A stretch of 64,000 nt of DNA from Ichthyophthirius multifiliis (Eukaryota; Ciliophora; Oligohymenophorea; Hymenostomatida), in NCBI RefSeq assembly GCF_000220395.1, contig NW_004085885.1:124001-188000 (forward strand). Direction: 5' to 3'. This document shows, piece by piece, positions 10,993-23,237 of this stretch. A program made the position numbers and the translations under genes. The number at the start of each line of letters is the position of its first letter. The stretch's first letter is position 1. The notes below the pieces were generated by a model. That model was given only the letters and a program-made list of their open reading frames with translations, had not been told where the DNA came from and made no database searches.

Positions 10993-13619
10993 ATGACTAC
11001 ATTTTTAGAATAAAAATTAATAAAAGAAGAATAAGAAAGAATATAAAAAGAAGACATAGAAGAATAAACTGCCCGAAAATCATTATTTGGTTAAAAATTT
11101 ATAGCTCCTGATGAATTGCAAGTAAATAAAATAATAAAATTGGAATTAAAAATAAATAAAAAATATAAAAAAGGGAAATGAAGAAGCAAAATTTAAACTA
11201 AGTAATTGGTGGACAGTCCTATAAGGAAATAAATTTAGTCCATATAAAGTAAAAAAATAAATATAAAAGTCTTTTTTTAAAAAAAATTATAAAAAGGAAA
11301 GAGTAAATTTATTTGAAAGAGCAATAAAATATGTACCTTGTACATAAATATGGATAGCATATTTAGATGAAACAATAGAAAAATACGAGAAAAAATGTAT
11401 ATTTTCAAGCTGTTTTTAATCAATAGAATTATTATTTTAACGCGCATTAAACGATCTTCCATAAAATCCTTAAATATGGTTAAAATATGCATCTTATTTA
11501 GGAAAATGTAAATATATAACAAAAACGCGATAAGTTTATGATTAAGCAATACATTCATTAAATATATAAAATCATGAATAAATTTGGCATTAATTTAGTG
11601 ATTGGGCACTTAATTGTGGGTGTATTTAAACTACTAAGAGTGTTATTAGAAGATACATGAAGATTTATGAAGATTTTAAGGAAAAATATGCTTTTTTTTT
11701 AGTTTAAAAAGAAGAATTTGATGAAGCTGCGGTAATTTTTTGGGAGATTTTAAACGATGATGGTTTTGCAAGTAGATAGGGATATTCTAAATTTGAAATT
11801 TATATGAAATTGTGTGATTTAATTATTTAATATCCTTAATAAATTAAATCGGTAGATAAATAAAAAGTAATTAAATAAGGAATTGATAAATATACGGATG
11901 AAGTAGGCAATTTATGGGTTAAATTAGCCGATTATTATACAAGATGTGGAGATTTTGATTCTGCGAGAAAGTCTTTTTGGGAAGCTTTGGAAAAAGTGGC
12001 CACTTCGAGAGATTTCGGAATTGTTTTTAACGCATTTGTGAAATTTGAGGAGGAAATATTAAGCTTTTATGCAGAAAACGAGGAAGAATCAGAAGATCTA
12101 ATAGATACTTAAGTTGAAAAGCTAGAGAGTTTATTAGAAAAAAGAAAAATTTTGCTAAATGATTGTATGTTAAGGCAAAACATAAACAGTGTAAAAGATT
12201 GGATGGAAAGAGTCTAAATATTTGAAAAAAAAATGATGTATAGGGTGTTTTAGAGACTTTCGGAAAAGCTGTTTAAAATATAGAAGCTGAAAATGCTGAA
12301 AATGGGAATTTGGCTGATTTTTGGATTAAATTTGCATTATTTTATTTAAAGCATGGTGATATTTAAAATGCTAATAGTGTATTTTATTAAGCATCGTAAA
12401 TTGATTTTAAAACTATAGATGAATTAACTAGTGTTTGGAAAGTTTGGATTGAAAGTCTGCTTTCCGAAGGATTCGCTAATGATGCTATGATGGTTATTAA
12501 GTAGTGTCTATTTGGAAATACTAATAAAAGGGTGATTCATAATATTTCTTTGTGGGAACTATATATAGATTTGGAAAAATCTTTTGGCACTTTTGATACT
12601 TTAAAATTGGCTTATTAGAAAATGCTAGATTTGAAAGTATATAATTTATATATATATATGTGTCTGTTTATATATTTATTTAAATTATTTTTTTAGATTA
12701 TTACACCTTTTGTATTACTTAATTATGCTTAATTACTTTAAAATTATAGGTTTTATGAAGACGCTTTTAAAGTTTTTGAAGCTGGTGTTTAGGTTTTTAC
12801 TTTTCCAGCTTTATATGAGATTTATTTGATTTATTTTAAATGATTTTATTGAAAGATATGAAGGAGATAAACTTGAGAGGACTAGAGATTTGTTTGAAAA
12901 AGTATTAAAAATTGTTCCGAAAAATGTATTTTTTTAATATAATAATAAAATAGTATTTGATATAATATTTTATTTTTAAAAATTAAAAATAAAAAAGAAA
13001 GCGAAAATTTTTTATTTCATGTATGCCGATTTTGAAGAAAAGTATGGACTTTTAAATCATATGTTCGAAATATATGATAGAATGATTGTAAATGTTTAAT
13101 AATAAGATTAGATAGACGCTTATAATTTATATATTTCAAAAGTTGCTGAACATTTAGGAGTTACTAAAACTAGGCCTATTTTCGAAGTATTTTTTTTATT
13201 AAAAACTATTATATTTATAGATTTTTTTATTTAAAAAAAAATAAAGAATGCTATTAACAATTTTGAAATAGAACAAAATGTTGTTAATATAGGATTAAGA
13301 TTTGCTAATTTAGAAAGAAAGTTTGGTGAAATTGATAGAGTAAGAGCTATTTATATACATGTTAGTTAATTTGCTGATCCTAGAGGTGATCCATTAAGAT
13401 TATGGGGCGTAATAATTTAATATTTATAAATATATATTTATTTTAATTATTTTTTGTGTAAAATATAATAAGATTTGGGAAGATTTTGAAAGACATCATG
13501 GAAATTCAGATACATATAAAGAATATTTAAGAATAAAAAGAAGTGTTTTACATAAATTTAGTATTTTACCACCAGATGTAAAAAGAATAAAAGAATTAGT
13601 AGATGCAGGAGAATTATGA
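10993..13619 (+). CDS. SYF1: Pre-mRNA splicing factor SYF1/XAB2 (HAT repeats)
   Basis: SYF1/XAB2 is a HAT-repeat scaffold of the spliceosomal NineTeen/Prp19-associated complex. Exon 1 (MTTFLEQKLIKEEQ) is followed by HAT repeats: LFERAIKYVPCTQIWIAYL, FQRALNDLPQNPQIWLKYAS, GNLWVKLADYYTRCGDFDSA, and the family signatures RVRAIYIHVSQFADPRGD and HHGNSDTYKEYLRIKRSV, ending VDAGEL. Five GT-AG introns fit: 11122-11173, 12637-12696, 12926-12997, 13187-13246 and 13409-13472. Removing them leaves 773 codons, close to the usual 800-850. Two compensating one-base shifts lie near 12228-12250 (after an A run; EKKMMYR to VLETFGKA) and near 12841 (YLIYFK to DFIERYEG). These look like sequencing indels rather than decay, since both sides are well conserved. 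Confidence 0.92.
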
Positions 13620-14672
13620 AATAAAATAAAATAATTAAATAATAAATTATTTAAAAAATATTATGTATTCATTATTATTTTTAATTATTAAGAATTTAAA
13701 TTATAAATTTTTGTTATAATTTAAATATCTTAATTAATAGTTTTTAATAATTAATTAAAAATTTTATAAATTAAATTATTATATTCAATATAATAATTAT
13801 TTTATAAATATATTATAAAAATCTAATTTTCTAAACTAATTATTATAACTTATCTTTAATTATTTTTTATTATTTTAGTTAATTATATTATATTATCTTT
13901 TATTTTATAAAATATAAAGTTTGATTTATATTAACATTTTTTTTTATTATTTCACTATAAATTAATTTACTTTTTAATTTTCAAAAAAAAAATATAATTA
14001 AATTAGTATATATTCTTATAATGTTTTAAATAAATAATCTATCATAATTATAATAAAGAGATTAATTATGATTATGTATAAATTAAAATATTTTTAAAAA
14101 CTTTCTTTTATCTGAAAATATGAAATTACTGTTTGAAAAAGAAAAAATTAAAACAATCTTATTGTAATTAAAATATTACAAATCAATTTAAAACACAAAT
14201 AGTAAATGTTATCAAATTACATCATTAACAAATAAAAAATTTCATTTTTTTATCACTTTAAGAAAATTATATGAGAAATTATTTATATGTAAATAAAATT
14301 ACGGATTCTTTTATTTCATTTTTTTCAAAATTATTTATGTAAACAAATTTATTATACATTAAAAAGTATAAATAAAAATGATTAAAATAATGATAGCCTA
14401 TTAAAAAGTAAATTGAATTATATTATTTAATTTATAAAATATTATTATGTTCATCAAATATTTAATAAAATCTAAAATATTAAATAATACTTTAATTAGT
14501 ATTTGTTAAATAATAAAAATTTTTTATAAAATAATTTTTTTTATAAACAATCTTAAATCTTATGAAAAAAATAAAAATAAATATATAAAATTAGTACAAT
14601 AAATTTAAAATTTAACTAAAAAAATTTTAAAAATCTAAAATAAAATAATCAAATGATTAACAAATTTTAAAA
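13620..14672. other. A/T-rich intergenic, no supported gene
   Basis: A chance-like TGA-free frame of 98 codons (14120-14416, +, MKLLFEKEKIKTIL) exists but is poor in coding character and has no recognised family. Nothing else is visible. Confidence 0.5.
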
Positions 14673-14722
14673 TAATTAGAATTAAAGTATTAATATGTAA
14701 TTAGAATTAAAGTATTAATATG
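14673..14722. repeat. 25-bp perfect tandem duplication
   Basis: The 25-bp unit beginning TAATTAGAATTAAAG and ending TTAATATG occurs twice head to tail (14673-14697 and 14698-14722) with no mismatch. It is intergenic, immediately upstream of the kinase-like remnant. Confidence 0.9.
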
Positions 14723-14819
14723 TTTGATATTTTTGAATCTTCTGTTATAAAAAGTAAATTAATTCAGATATATAAAAATTATAAAATATTTTTAATAATT
14801 AATAAAACATAATCTTCAG

Positions 14820-15290
14820 TTTATGTCAAAATTTCAAGCTTGATATAAAATTTATTCTCTATCAATAGAAGCGATAGAAGTACATAACATAAAATCATAT
14901 AATTTAATGAATCTGTTAAGTGTTGGAAAAAGTGGAAGTGAATTTATTTAATAGAAAGACCGATAATATAAATTTTATTAGAAAAATAATAATATATATT
15001 TAAATAAAAATAAATAAAGCATTTATTATTTTAGATAATTTTGATAAAGCAACTAATATTTTATAATTTTGTTTTCTCAAATTTAATTTTGAAATAAATA
15101 ATTTAAAATTATTACAAGCAACTAAGCATAAAAATATAATACATTCAAAATAATAAAACATTAAATTATTAAATAACTTATCTCAATATTTTATTAGTAT
15201 TAATTTTTAGAAATAATAATAAGTAATGATACAAATTTTCAATTTTAAATTATATTTATATTAATTAATAAAATAAAGTAATACCTGATA
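14820..15290 (+). pseudogene. Decayed protein-kinase N-lobe-like fragment
   Basis: Scattered protein-like peptides in shifting frames. LMNLLSVGKSGSEFIQQKD resembles a kinase glycine-rich loop region, and further on EINNLKLLQATKHKNIIHSK resembles the alpha-C helix and beta-4 of ciliate kinases (consensus E..IL..L.HPNII). No invariant Lys, HRD or DFG is visible, and TGA codons interrupt both frames. The call is based on pattern only; the stretch could instead be an unrelated remnant. It sits just upstream of the K+ channel gene on the same strand. Confidence 0.3.
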
Positions 15291-15610
15291 AAAAAATTAA
15301 GAAATTCTTAAATAAACATATATATTTTATTAATATTTTATTTGATAATAACAAATAGATAATAAATTAAATCAATTTTTATTAACTAATATTGTAATTG
15401 TATTTTTTTTTATGTTTTTGAAATTTAAATTAATGTTTTTCTAATTTAAAATTTTAATTATTGATATGATATATTAAAAATAATATAGATTTAAATACAA
15501 AATGTTTAATATTTTTTTCAATTTTATAAAAAAAATATTATAAATATATTTAAAGTTGAAAATAAATAAATAATATATAATAAAATTTAATATCTAAAAA
15601 AATAATTTTT

Positions 15611-18600
15611 ATGGATAATAATATTTATAATAAAGAATATTAAAATCACTCATCCAATGGTTTTTCATATTTATCAACAGATAAAAAAGTTTATTATTAA
15701 CCTAATATTTAAAACGAAGAAATTGCACCTGTGATGTTTTAAAAAAATAATAGCATTAATAATTAAAAAAGCAAAAATATTATTGAAAATTAAAATAGTG
15801 ATATATTAATGAAAAATATTCTTACTAACAGAAAGTATTAAAAATATAAAAAAATTATTTATTTATATATATTTTATAAAAAATTAATTATTGAAATATC
15901 AGAAAAAGTATTTTATATAATGTTAATTAAAACTTATTCAATTAATCAGAATAAAATGCTTTAAAAATTATAAACACAGCTGAAAAAAATACTTAACAAA
16001 TAAAAGTTGAACCTAAAGTTAATAAAAATACATCAATAAAAGACAGTATAATTTTAAATTAAATTTAATATTAATATCATATTTTATTTTTAAATTGGCA
16101 ACTTTTTATTAAATATAATTAAAAATATATAAATTAAATAAATCTATTTTTTTATTAAAGTATTGTCTATAAGTAGTATATAAAATAGGAAATCTTTATA
16201 AATAAACATATAAAATATATAAGATTTATCTTATATTGAATAATCTAATTTAAAGTAACATAATAATTCTTAAGGTTTTTAAGGAGTTTGGTCAAATAGA
16301 GCATTCAGAATTTTGACAAAAGTAATATTATTTAGTAATATAGCTAAGAAATATTCAATGTCTATTAAATTTAGAAATATTAAATAGAGATAACTATAAT
16401 TAATAAATGATTTAGCTTCTAATTATTAATTTTACAAAATTAAAAAATTTAATTATAAGAATATTTTCTTTAATAGCTATACTAGAGCTGTTTATATGAT
16501 TTAAAAATAAATAAATTATTTCATTTATAAAAATCCTAAATTAAAGAAAGCTTTTTTATTGAAAAAATATTTATAAATATAACCTAATAGTTTTTTAAAA
16601 TATCTATGGGATATTATAATTTTTACATTAATATTTATAAATTTATTCTATATTCCCTTTATAGTATGCTTTCAAAGTGATTAATTATCTGTTTTTAGTA
16701 ATATTATTATGGAATCACTTAAATATTTTTTTATGATCGATATTTTTATTTAAATGATTACTCCTTATTACTCTAAAGGGTTAATTGTTTAAGAATAAAA
16801 TAAAATTCTTAAAAAATATTTTAAAAAAAGTAAAAATTTAAAAATAATGCTTTTTACATATTTAAATATTTAAAATAACTTTTTTTAAAAAAATAAAATA
16901 GATCTTTTATTAGATTTTTTAGTTTTTTTTGGATTTTTTATTAGTTACCACTTTAATAATGCATGGATTAAATATGTAATATTCTTAAAAATTAAAAGAA
17001 TGAAAAACATTTTTACAAATATGCAAGAAAGAATAAATCTTAGATATAAATTTTCATATTTAATTGATTTATTAATTTTAGTTTATTATGTATTAATAAT
17101 AGCACATATATGTGCTTGCCACTTTTATTTAGTAGGCGAATTATAATATCATGATCCAGATCAATAAACATGGATATAAGTATAAAAATTAGGTATTCTA
17201 ATATAAATTATAAAAAAAAAAAAAATTAATAAAAAGACTATAAAAATTTGGAGGATAAATATATAAGCTCTATATATTGGGCAGTTATAACAATGATAAC
17301 ATTAGGCTATGGAGATATCATACCAATAACTAAAGTAGAAAGGATATATGTTGTTTTTGTAACTATTATAAGTTGTGGAGTTTTTGCTTTTATAGTTAAT
17401 AGCATAGGATAATTAGTTTAAGATATAAATAAGTCAAGTTAAGAATATTAATATAATCTATCATAGTTAACTGGTTATTTGAACGAAAGAGGTGTTAATA
17501 ATGATTTAATAGTTAAAGTTAAAAAAAACTATTAGTATTTATACAAATAATATGCAAAAAAATACGATTTTCATTAAGGTTTATTAGAAAATTTAAACTC
17601 TTCTTTAAAATCGGAAGTTTAAAAAGAGATATTTACTAAAATGATTAAATAATAAAAGTTTTTTAAATTAAATTTTTCTAATGAATTTATTGAATAGTTA
17701 TCAATATTTATAAAATAGAAAAATGTTATTCCTGAAGAAGTTATTTATGATTTCGAAGAAGTTAATTAAAATTTTTATTTTATTATAAAAGGATAAATTT
17801 AATTTTATGTATAATTAAATTAGTAATAATAACTTGTTAAAAAATTAGAAAAAGGATATATTTTTGGGTAGTTTTGTTTATTTAATTAAAATTTATCTAG
17901 TTACAAAGTTATATCGACAAATGTTTCAAATCTAGCTTATTTTAGCAAACAAGATTTTTTAAATGTTATAAAATAATTTCCTAAAGATTATGAAAAATAT
18001 TGTATGCTTAAAGATTAATATAACATAAATAAATAACTTTAAAATTTAGGTTTTAATATAAATTTTTATTTTAATAATTATTTTTTTTAAGATATTAAGT
18101 GTTTTGGGTGTGATGATTTTAAACATGAATTATAATAATGTCCTATAATTTTACATTAAATTTATAAACATAAATTACTTAGTATCCATTCTAGAAATAT
18201 AGAATAAAAAAATAGAGTTTTTTTTTAAAGATAAATCTATTTTAAATTAAACTCAATTATAAATTATAAAATTATAGAATAAAATGTACTGAGTTATTTA
18301 GTATAAAAAAATATTAAATAAGGTCTTTAGAATATAATATAATTATTATAAAAATATCAAAGAAAAACTAAAAATAAAATAAATAACTAAATAGGCGGAT
18401 AAAAATCTTATTAAAATATTTAATCTAATAAAAATATTTTTAAAGCCTAAAATGCGTATTAGTAATAATAAAGTGATATTCATGATTCCCCAGTTTAAAT
18501 AGGGTTTATTAATTCTCCTTTAAAACATAGATTATTGAATGATTATTAATTATTTGAATCTGATGTATATTTTTTATTTTTTTATTTAAAAAATATTTAA

Positions 18601-19152
18601 ATATAATAGAATAAAGATAAAGCTAAAAGTAATTTCTATAATTTTAAAAACGATAATAAAAATGATATTTATCCATTAGAAAAATAAAGTAGTATACAAT
18701 TTTAATTTTTAAATAATGATAAGTAATATTATAGCTAAAGAAGTTTATTTTAAAATTTAAGTACTTTAGATAGAAAAAGCTCTCATGTTGAATCATCTAG
18801 GGATTTAAATATGTCGGGTAATGAGTATATTTAATAAAAAGTTGCTACTCTTTAGTAAATTTTAGAGGAAAAAAATAATAATATATAAACTACTTAAGAA
18901 AATAAATAATAGTAATTATTTAAATTAAATGATTTTGATTAATTTAAAAATTATGATATTTATTTTCCTAATAATAATTTAAAAAATTTATTATAGGAAT
19001 AATAATAAAAGAAAAATCTTAGGAGAAAAGCTAAAAGATATTAATCTAATATTAATAAAAATTAACAAATATAAAAAATATTATAATTATATAGTCGTTA
19101 AAACGAACTCAAAAATTCAGTATTTTTACAAAGAAAAAAAAGTGTTCGATGA
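15611..19152 (+). CDS. Cyclic-nucleotide-binding-domain potassium channel (KCNH/CNG-like)
   Basis: Predicted voltage-gated-type K+ channel of the ciliate CNBD family, acting in plasma or ciliary membrane. Five introns (15835-15902, 16046-16160, 17193-17236, 18050-18091, 18565-18609) leave exactly 1076 codons, which supports the model. Order: Asn/Gln-rich N-terminus; six spans from about residue 265 (YLWDIIIFTLIFINLF first); pore helix IYWAVITMITLGYGD with K+ filter TLGYGD at 17299-17316 (residues about 488-493); S6 with FAFIVNSIGQ; then a C-linker and a CNBD at about 620-740 (IIKGQIQFYV, EKGYIFGQFCLF). The CNBD lacks the canonical phosphate-binding Arg region, so cyclic-nucleotide binding is not assured. 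A CFGC....C cluster (CFGCDDFKHELQQC) follows the CNBD. The tail is long and Gln/Asn/Ser-rich. It ends ...RKKSVR at TGA 19150-19152. Confidence 0.93.
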
Positions 19153-19803
19153 TATAAAAGTATTGTACTGTCTATATTAATATTATTTTGATTAATTATT
19201 AATAGACATAAAATAATATAGTTTTAAATAAATATCAATTATCAAAAATAAATAAAAAAAAATCTATTCTTTAAATGTATTTTTAATTTGTTATTCTTTT
19301 TTAATGAATTTAATTATTGTTATAAAAGTCAATAAATTTTATTTAGTTTATAAATTAAATTATTTATTTTATATATAATAAAATAAGTATTGAACATTTG
19401 TTAAATAATATATATTTTGAATTTATATATTTTGAATTTATTTATTTTTTAAGTTAATATATCATTTTTATTTTTTTATTTGCTATTTTAAAAAAAAAAT
19501 TGAATTATTATATTTAAAATAGTATAAGTATATTTAAAGTATTTATATGTTCAGTAAATAATTAAATTATTTTTAAAGCAAAATAAGTTTATTTACTTAT
19601 TTTCATTTCAAAATATAGTAAAGAATTTATATAAGGTTTATACAAATTTAAAAAATATAGGTATGATATAAATTATTCAATATATTTACTTTATTATATT
19701 AAATAAATATATAAATTATTTGTTGTTAGACTTGTTTTAATTATAAGCATGGTTTTAAAATACTGCACTTTTGTATTTTATAAATCAAAATTTTTAATAT
19801 TAC
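19153..19803. other. Intergenic A/T-rich
   Basis: Downstream of the channel gene. Short tandem repetition of TTTGAATTTATATA near 19410-19440. No gene supported. Confidence 0.4.
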
Positions 19804-20358
19804 ATGATATAAATTTAGAGTTAAAGTTAAGATTTTAATTTTATCTAAATTTTTAAGAATTCAAACTCACTTTTTAATGAAAATATTATTGAGTAAAATA
19901 TATTAAATTATTTAGTATAAACGGGGATCTTTAAGAAGTGTAATTAGTATTTTACAAAAATATTAAAAAAAATTATAATTTAATTATTTGTATACAAAAG
20001 CCTATTTAGTTGTTATTTTTCATTCTAATCATTAGAACCTTCAAAAAATACTTAATTGGAACTAATAGTATCGCTTATAAATATAGAATTAATAAATTTT
20101 GCTCTTAAAAATAAAAGAAGGATGTACGATGATTTTAATTAAGAAAATATATTTATAAATACATTAAAAGATTTAAAAAATAAAATAAAACAACATATGA
20201 AAATAATTCAATATTTTTTGTTTATTTAAAAAAATAAACTTGATATTATTTGCTTAAATACAATTTAAGATTTAGATAAAAATGGAAATAGAAGCTTAGA
20301 TAAACGATTACTATATATTTAAAAATAATTAAATAATTAATATTTTTACAAGTTATGA
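19804..20358 (+). pseudogene. EF-hand-like ORF, possible remnant of a calcium-dependent kinase
   Basis: An uninterrupted 184-codon frame (MIQIQSQSQDF... to TGA). Near its end is IQDLDKNGNRSLDKRLLYI, a near-canonical EF-hand loop: D1, D3, N5, G6, N7 are present, but position 12 is Lys instead of Glu and the hydrophobic at 8 is Arg. In CDPK-type kinases this phrase opens the calmodulin-like domain. The upstream sequence could be a degraded kinase C-lobe, but no catalytic motif survives. Protein-like peptides continue in other frames to about 20800 (KQIYSIKNINFIVIIFQVQ, YETFFSYIISIRSFNSKQ) without a coherent model. Either a decayed gene or a very divergent small gene. Confidence 0.35.
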
Positions 20359-21010
20359 ACAAATAAAAGTTAGTAGTTATTAAGATCTGATGTTTATATA
20401 ATGAAATTTAAATAGGAAATTATTCAAGTTTTATACTATAAAAAGTGTAATATGTGGAAGTAAATATATTCAATCAAAAATATCAACTTTATAGTTATTA
20501 TTTTTTAAGTATAAGAAACGAATGAGGTTAGAAGAAAAAAAATATCTAATAGCATTGTTATTATTAATTAAAAAAATTATGAAACTTTTTTTTCTTATAT
20601 AATTTCGATTAGGTCCTTTAATTCTAAACAGAAATTAATTTATTAGGAGAAAAGGAAAAATATATAAATCTAGTATTATAAAAAATATTTTTTTGTTTAA
20701 ATAATTTATGAAAAATAGAACTTCTTAATAGTTATATATAAGAATAAAAGTAAAACTAAATAATTTTATATAATAAATAATATTATTATAAACTTTTTTT
20801 ATTTACTAAACTTATGGTTTTATTCTTCGTATTTTTTCCAAATATTTGACTATATTTTAAGCATATTAAATTAATAAATTTTCAAAAAAATATATATATA
20901 TAAATAGATATATATATATATATAAATTTAATAATATATAGCTAAAAGTACATTAAATTAAATATAAAAAAAGCTAATTCTAAAAATAATAAAAATAAAA
21001 ATAAAAAAAA
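20359..21010. other. Decayed coding-like sequence and A/T-rich upstream region
   Basis: To about 20800 it holds discontinuous protein-like frames noted with the previous entry. 20886-20938 contains TA-rich runs. The last 60 bp are A-rich, the usual leader before ciliate start codons. Confidence 0.35.
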
Positions 21011-21809
21011 ATGGTTAAAAGTCAATAAGATACAAGCTCTAATAATTAAAACTATGAAAAAAATGATGAACTTAAGTAATAATTAGTAAAAATAGGATAA
21101 CCTAAATCAGGAAAGCCATGGAAAAAAAATACTTAAAAGTAAAATAGATATTTAATAAAAACATATTATATTAAATATTTATTTAATTTTAAACAAAGAA
21201 CATCTAATAAAATAAATGCATTAAAATGTAATAAAGGACTATTTTTGAGTTTTTAAGAAAAAGTAGAAAGAAATTAATAAAAAAAAGAATTAAAAGATAA
21301 AATGGATTAATTAAAGGATGAATTTAACACAAAAGTAATTTATCATTTTTTTTTAATAAGCACATATTAAATAAAATTTAATTAAATTAAATTTTTTATT
21401 TTAAATAGTTAACAAATGAAAAGAAAAGACTAAAATAAAAATAAAAACAATAAGAATTAAATACATTTAAAAGTTCTACTTATTAAATTGTAATTTTTTA
21501 ATTATTTCATATATTAATTGTTTATGGATTTTTTTATTTTTTCTATAATTTATAAATCTCAATCAAAAAAAAAAGTCAATATCCATTTTTCAATCCTTTT
21601 TTTTTTTTGATTGAATTTTTAAAAAGAAATTACAGCAAAAATAAAAAAAATATAAATAAGAAATATTAAATTATTAAACATTATTTTATTATATAAAGAT
21701 TAAAGATACTAAAAAAATAAAATAATGGAACAGAAAAGCAAGATAAAGTTTAGCTAAATTACCTTCAGAATTATACGAAAAACTTATAAAGAAAGAATAC
21801 GGATATTGA
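21011..21809 (+). CDS. CGR1-like rRNA-processing protein
   Basis: Short, very basic nucleolar protein resembling CGR1/CCDC86, which acts in 60S subunit biogenesis. Three introns (21139-21198, 21335-21408, 21490-21698) leave exactly 152 codons. The family pattern is present in order: an N-terminal SGKPWKKNTQKTSN like the GRxWK box; a charged helix (FQEKVERNQQKKELKDKMDQ, then LTNEKKRLKQKQKQQ); and a basic C-terminus IKDTKKIKQWNRKARQSLAK ending KEYGY. The third intron is unusually long for this window and carries a strong inverted repeat. The splice joins QI to IKDTKK in phase 0, which restores the conserved ending. Confidence 0.8.
21559..21614. repeat. Perfect 16-bp inverted repeat inside an intron
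   Basis: TCAATC plus ten A (21559-21574) is the exact reverse complement of ten T plus GATTGA (21599-21614), with a 24-nt loop. It lies inside the 209-bp third intron of the CGR1-like gene. In RNA it would fold a hairpin that brings the distant splice sites closer; a hairpin is certain on paper, but a function is only inferred. Confidence 0.75.
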
Positions 21810-22082
21810 AAATTAATATTAATTAAAAAAAATTAAATGCTAAAATTTAATTATTAATAATAATAATTAATATTTTATATATATATATATATTATTTTTT
21901 AATAAATAATTTAAAAAATGAAAATTATTTAAAAAAAAATATAAAAGAAATAAAAATATTATTTTTTTTTTAAAAAAAATTAAAATATAAATAAAATAAA
22001 AAAGAAAGATATATAAATAATTTCATATTATATTAATTTAAAATATTAAAAATCTTTTTTAAACAAAAAAAAATAGAAAAAA

Positions 22083-23237
22083 ATGATTGAATTTATAATT
22101 ACATTATTAGTAGATAGTTTTATAGTCCACTAAATATTAAAATATATAACTTTAAAACATATAAACTAGAAATTCAGATAAAAATTTTTATTATTATTAT
22201 CATTTTTAATAATATTTTCACATTATCTAATATTCATATAATTTTTTAAATAAACAAATTATTTAGAAATAATGAATGTTCCAAGAGCATATTCCTCAAA
22301 TACACTAAATAAACAGGCAAGAGTATTAATAGCTTAAAATCATCCGGATAAATACAAAGTGAATAGTGAAATTTTTTATCTTTAATTATAAAATATAAGA
22401 AATATTTTAGCTGATAAATACTACTAAAAACTTTATGACTATTATGGAGAATTCGAACTAAATGAATAGAAAATATAAGATGAATAATTATAAATATAAT
22501 AAAATTTACAATTTAGAATATATGTTAATTTATTTGGATTTTACGCAGTCTAATTAATCGTGACTGCAGTTCAAAGTTATGGATAGAAATTTAAAAAATT
22601 CAGAATGTTCATAATTGTATTTATTATTGCCTTAGTTGGATATGAAATGTATTATCTATAAGAAATTTCATTTGATAAAATAAGTACGGAACCAGTAGAT
22701 GAAAATGGAAATTATAAAAAATAACAAAGAGTCACTAAATTTGAAGTTGAAAGAGATTTATTGGATGATTTTTTTCCTTAGTATTGCATTTTTGAAAGAA
22801 TGAATTTAATAAAACTACTTTCTGCAGCAATTATTACTGTATTAAAACTTTGTATTGATGTTAATAAAAAAGAAGAGCTAAATGAATATTAGAATTAGTT
22901 GATTAATTAACTTAATAACTTATATGAATAGAATGATTAATTACTTAAAAAGACTTATCCTTAATAATAATAATAATTAGTTTAAGAATAAAATGTGTTT
23001 TAAGAGTTATATGATAATCCATAATTTTTAGAATCATTAAATAAAATTAATTAATATTTAGAAACTGTTAAAAAAACAGCTGAAAAATGTCAAGAGAAAT
23101 AAGAAAATAAAAGCAAAATTTAAGGATTAATAAAAAAAGGAATTAAAGGAATTCTTCTTGCATCGCTTTTTTATTCACTTTATTAATCATTTTTTGAAAA
23201 AAATGCTGTTAAACCTAAAAAAGAGGGATATTATTGA
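22083..23237 (+). CDS. Multipass membrane protein with a J-domain
   Basis: Single exon, 384 codons. An N-terminal hydrophobic segment (FLLLLSFLIIFSHYLIFI, about 35-52) precedes a J-domain at about 62-115: NYLEIMNVPRAYSSNTLNKQ, then LIAQNHPDKYKVNSE with an intact HPD tripeptide, then KYYQKLYDYYG. Further spans follow at about 145-165 (IYVNLFGFYAVQLIVTAV), 175-195 (MFIIVFIIALVGYEMYYL) and 245-265 (LIKLLSAAIITVLKLC). After a coiled-coil/Gln-rich stretch there is a last hydrophobic segment (GILLASLFYSLYQSFF) and a basic end. HPD predicts that it activates an Hsp70, with the J-domain between spans 1 and 2. ER membrane is likely but not shown. Confidence 0.85.

Noticed and set aside
11277-11558. 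Minus-strand 93-aa ORF
   Set aside because: Antisense shadow of SYF1 exon 2, which has clear HAT-repeat similarity on the plus strand.
14120-14416. 98-codon ORF on the plus strand
   Set aside because: With a single stop codon (TGA) and extreme A/T content, frames of this length are expected by chance; composition is not protein-like and there is no family match by eye.
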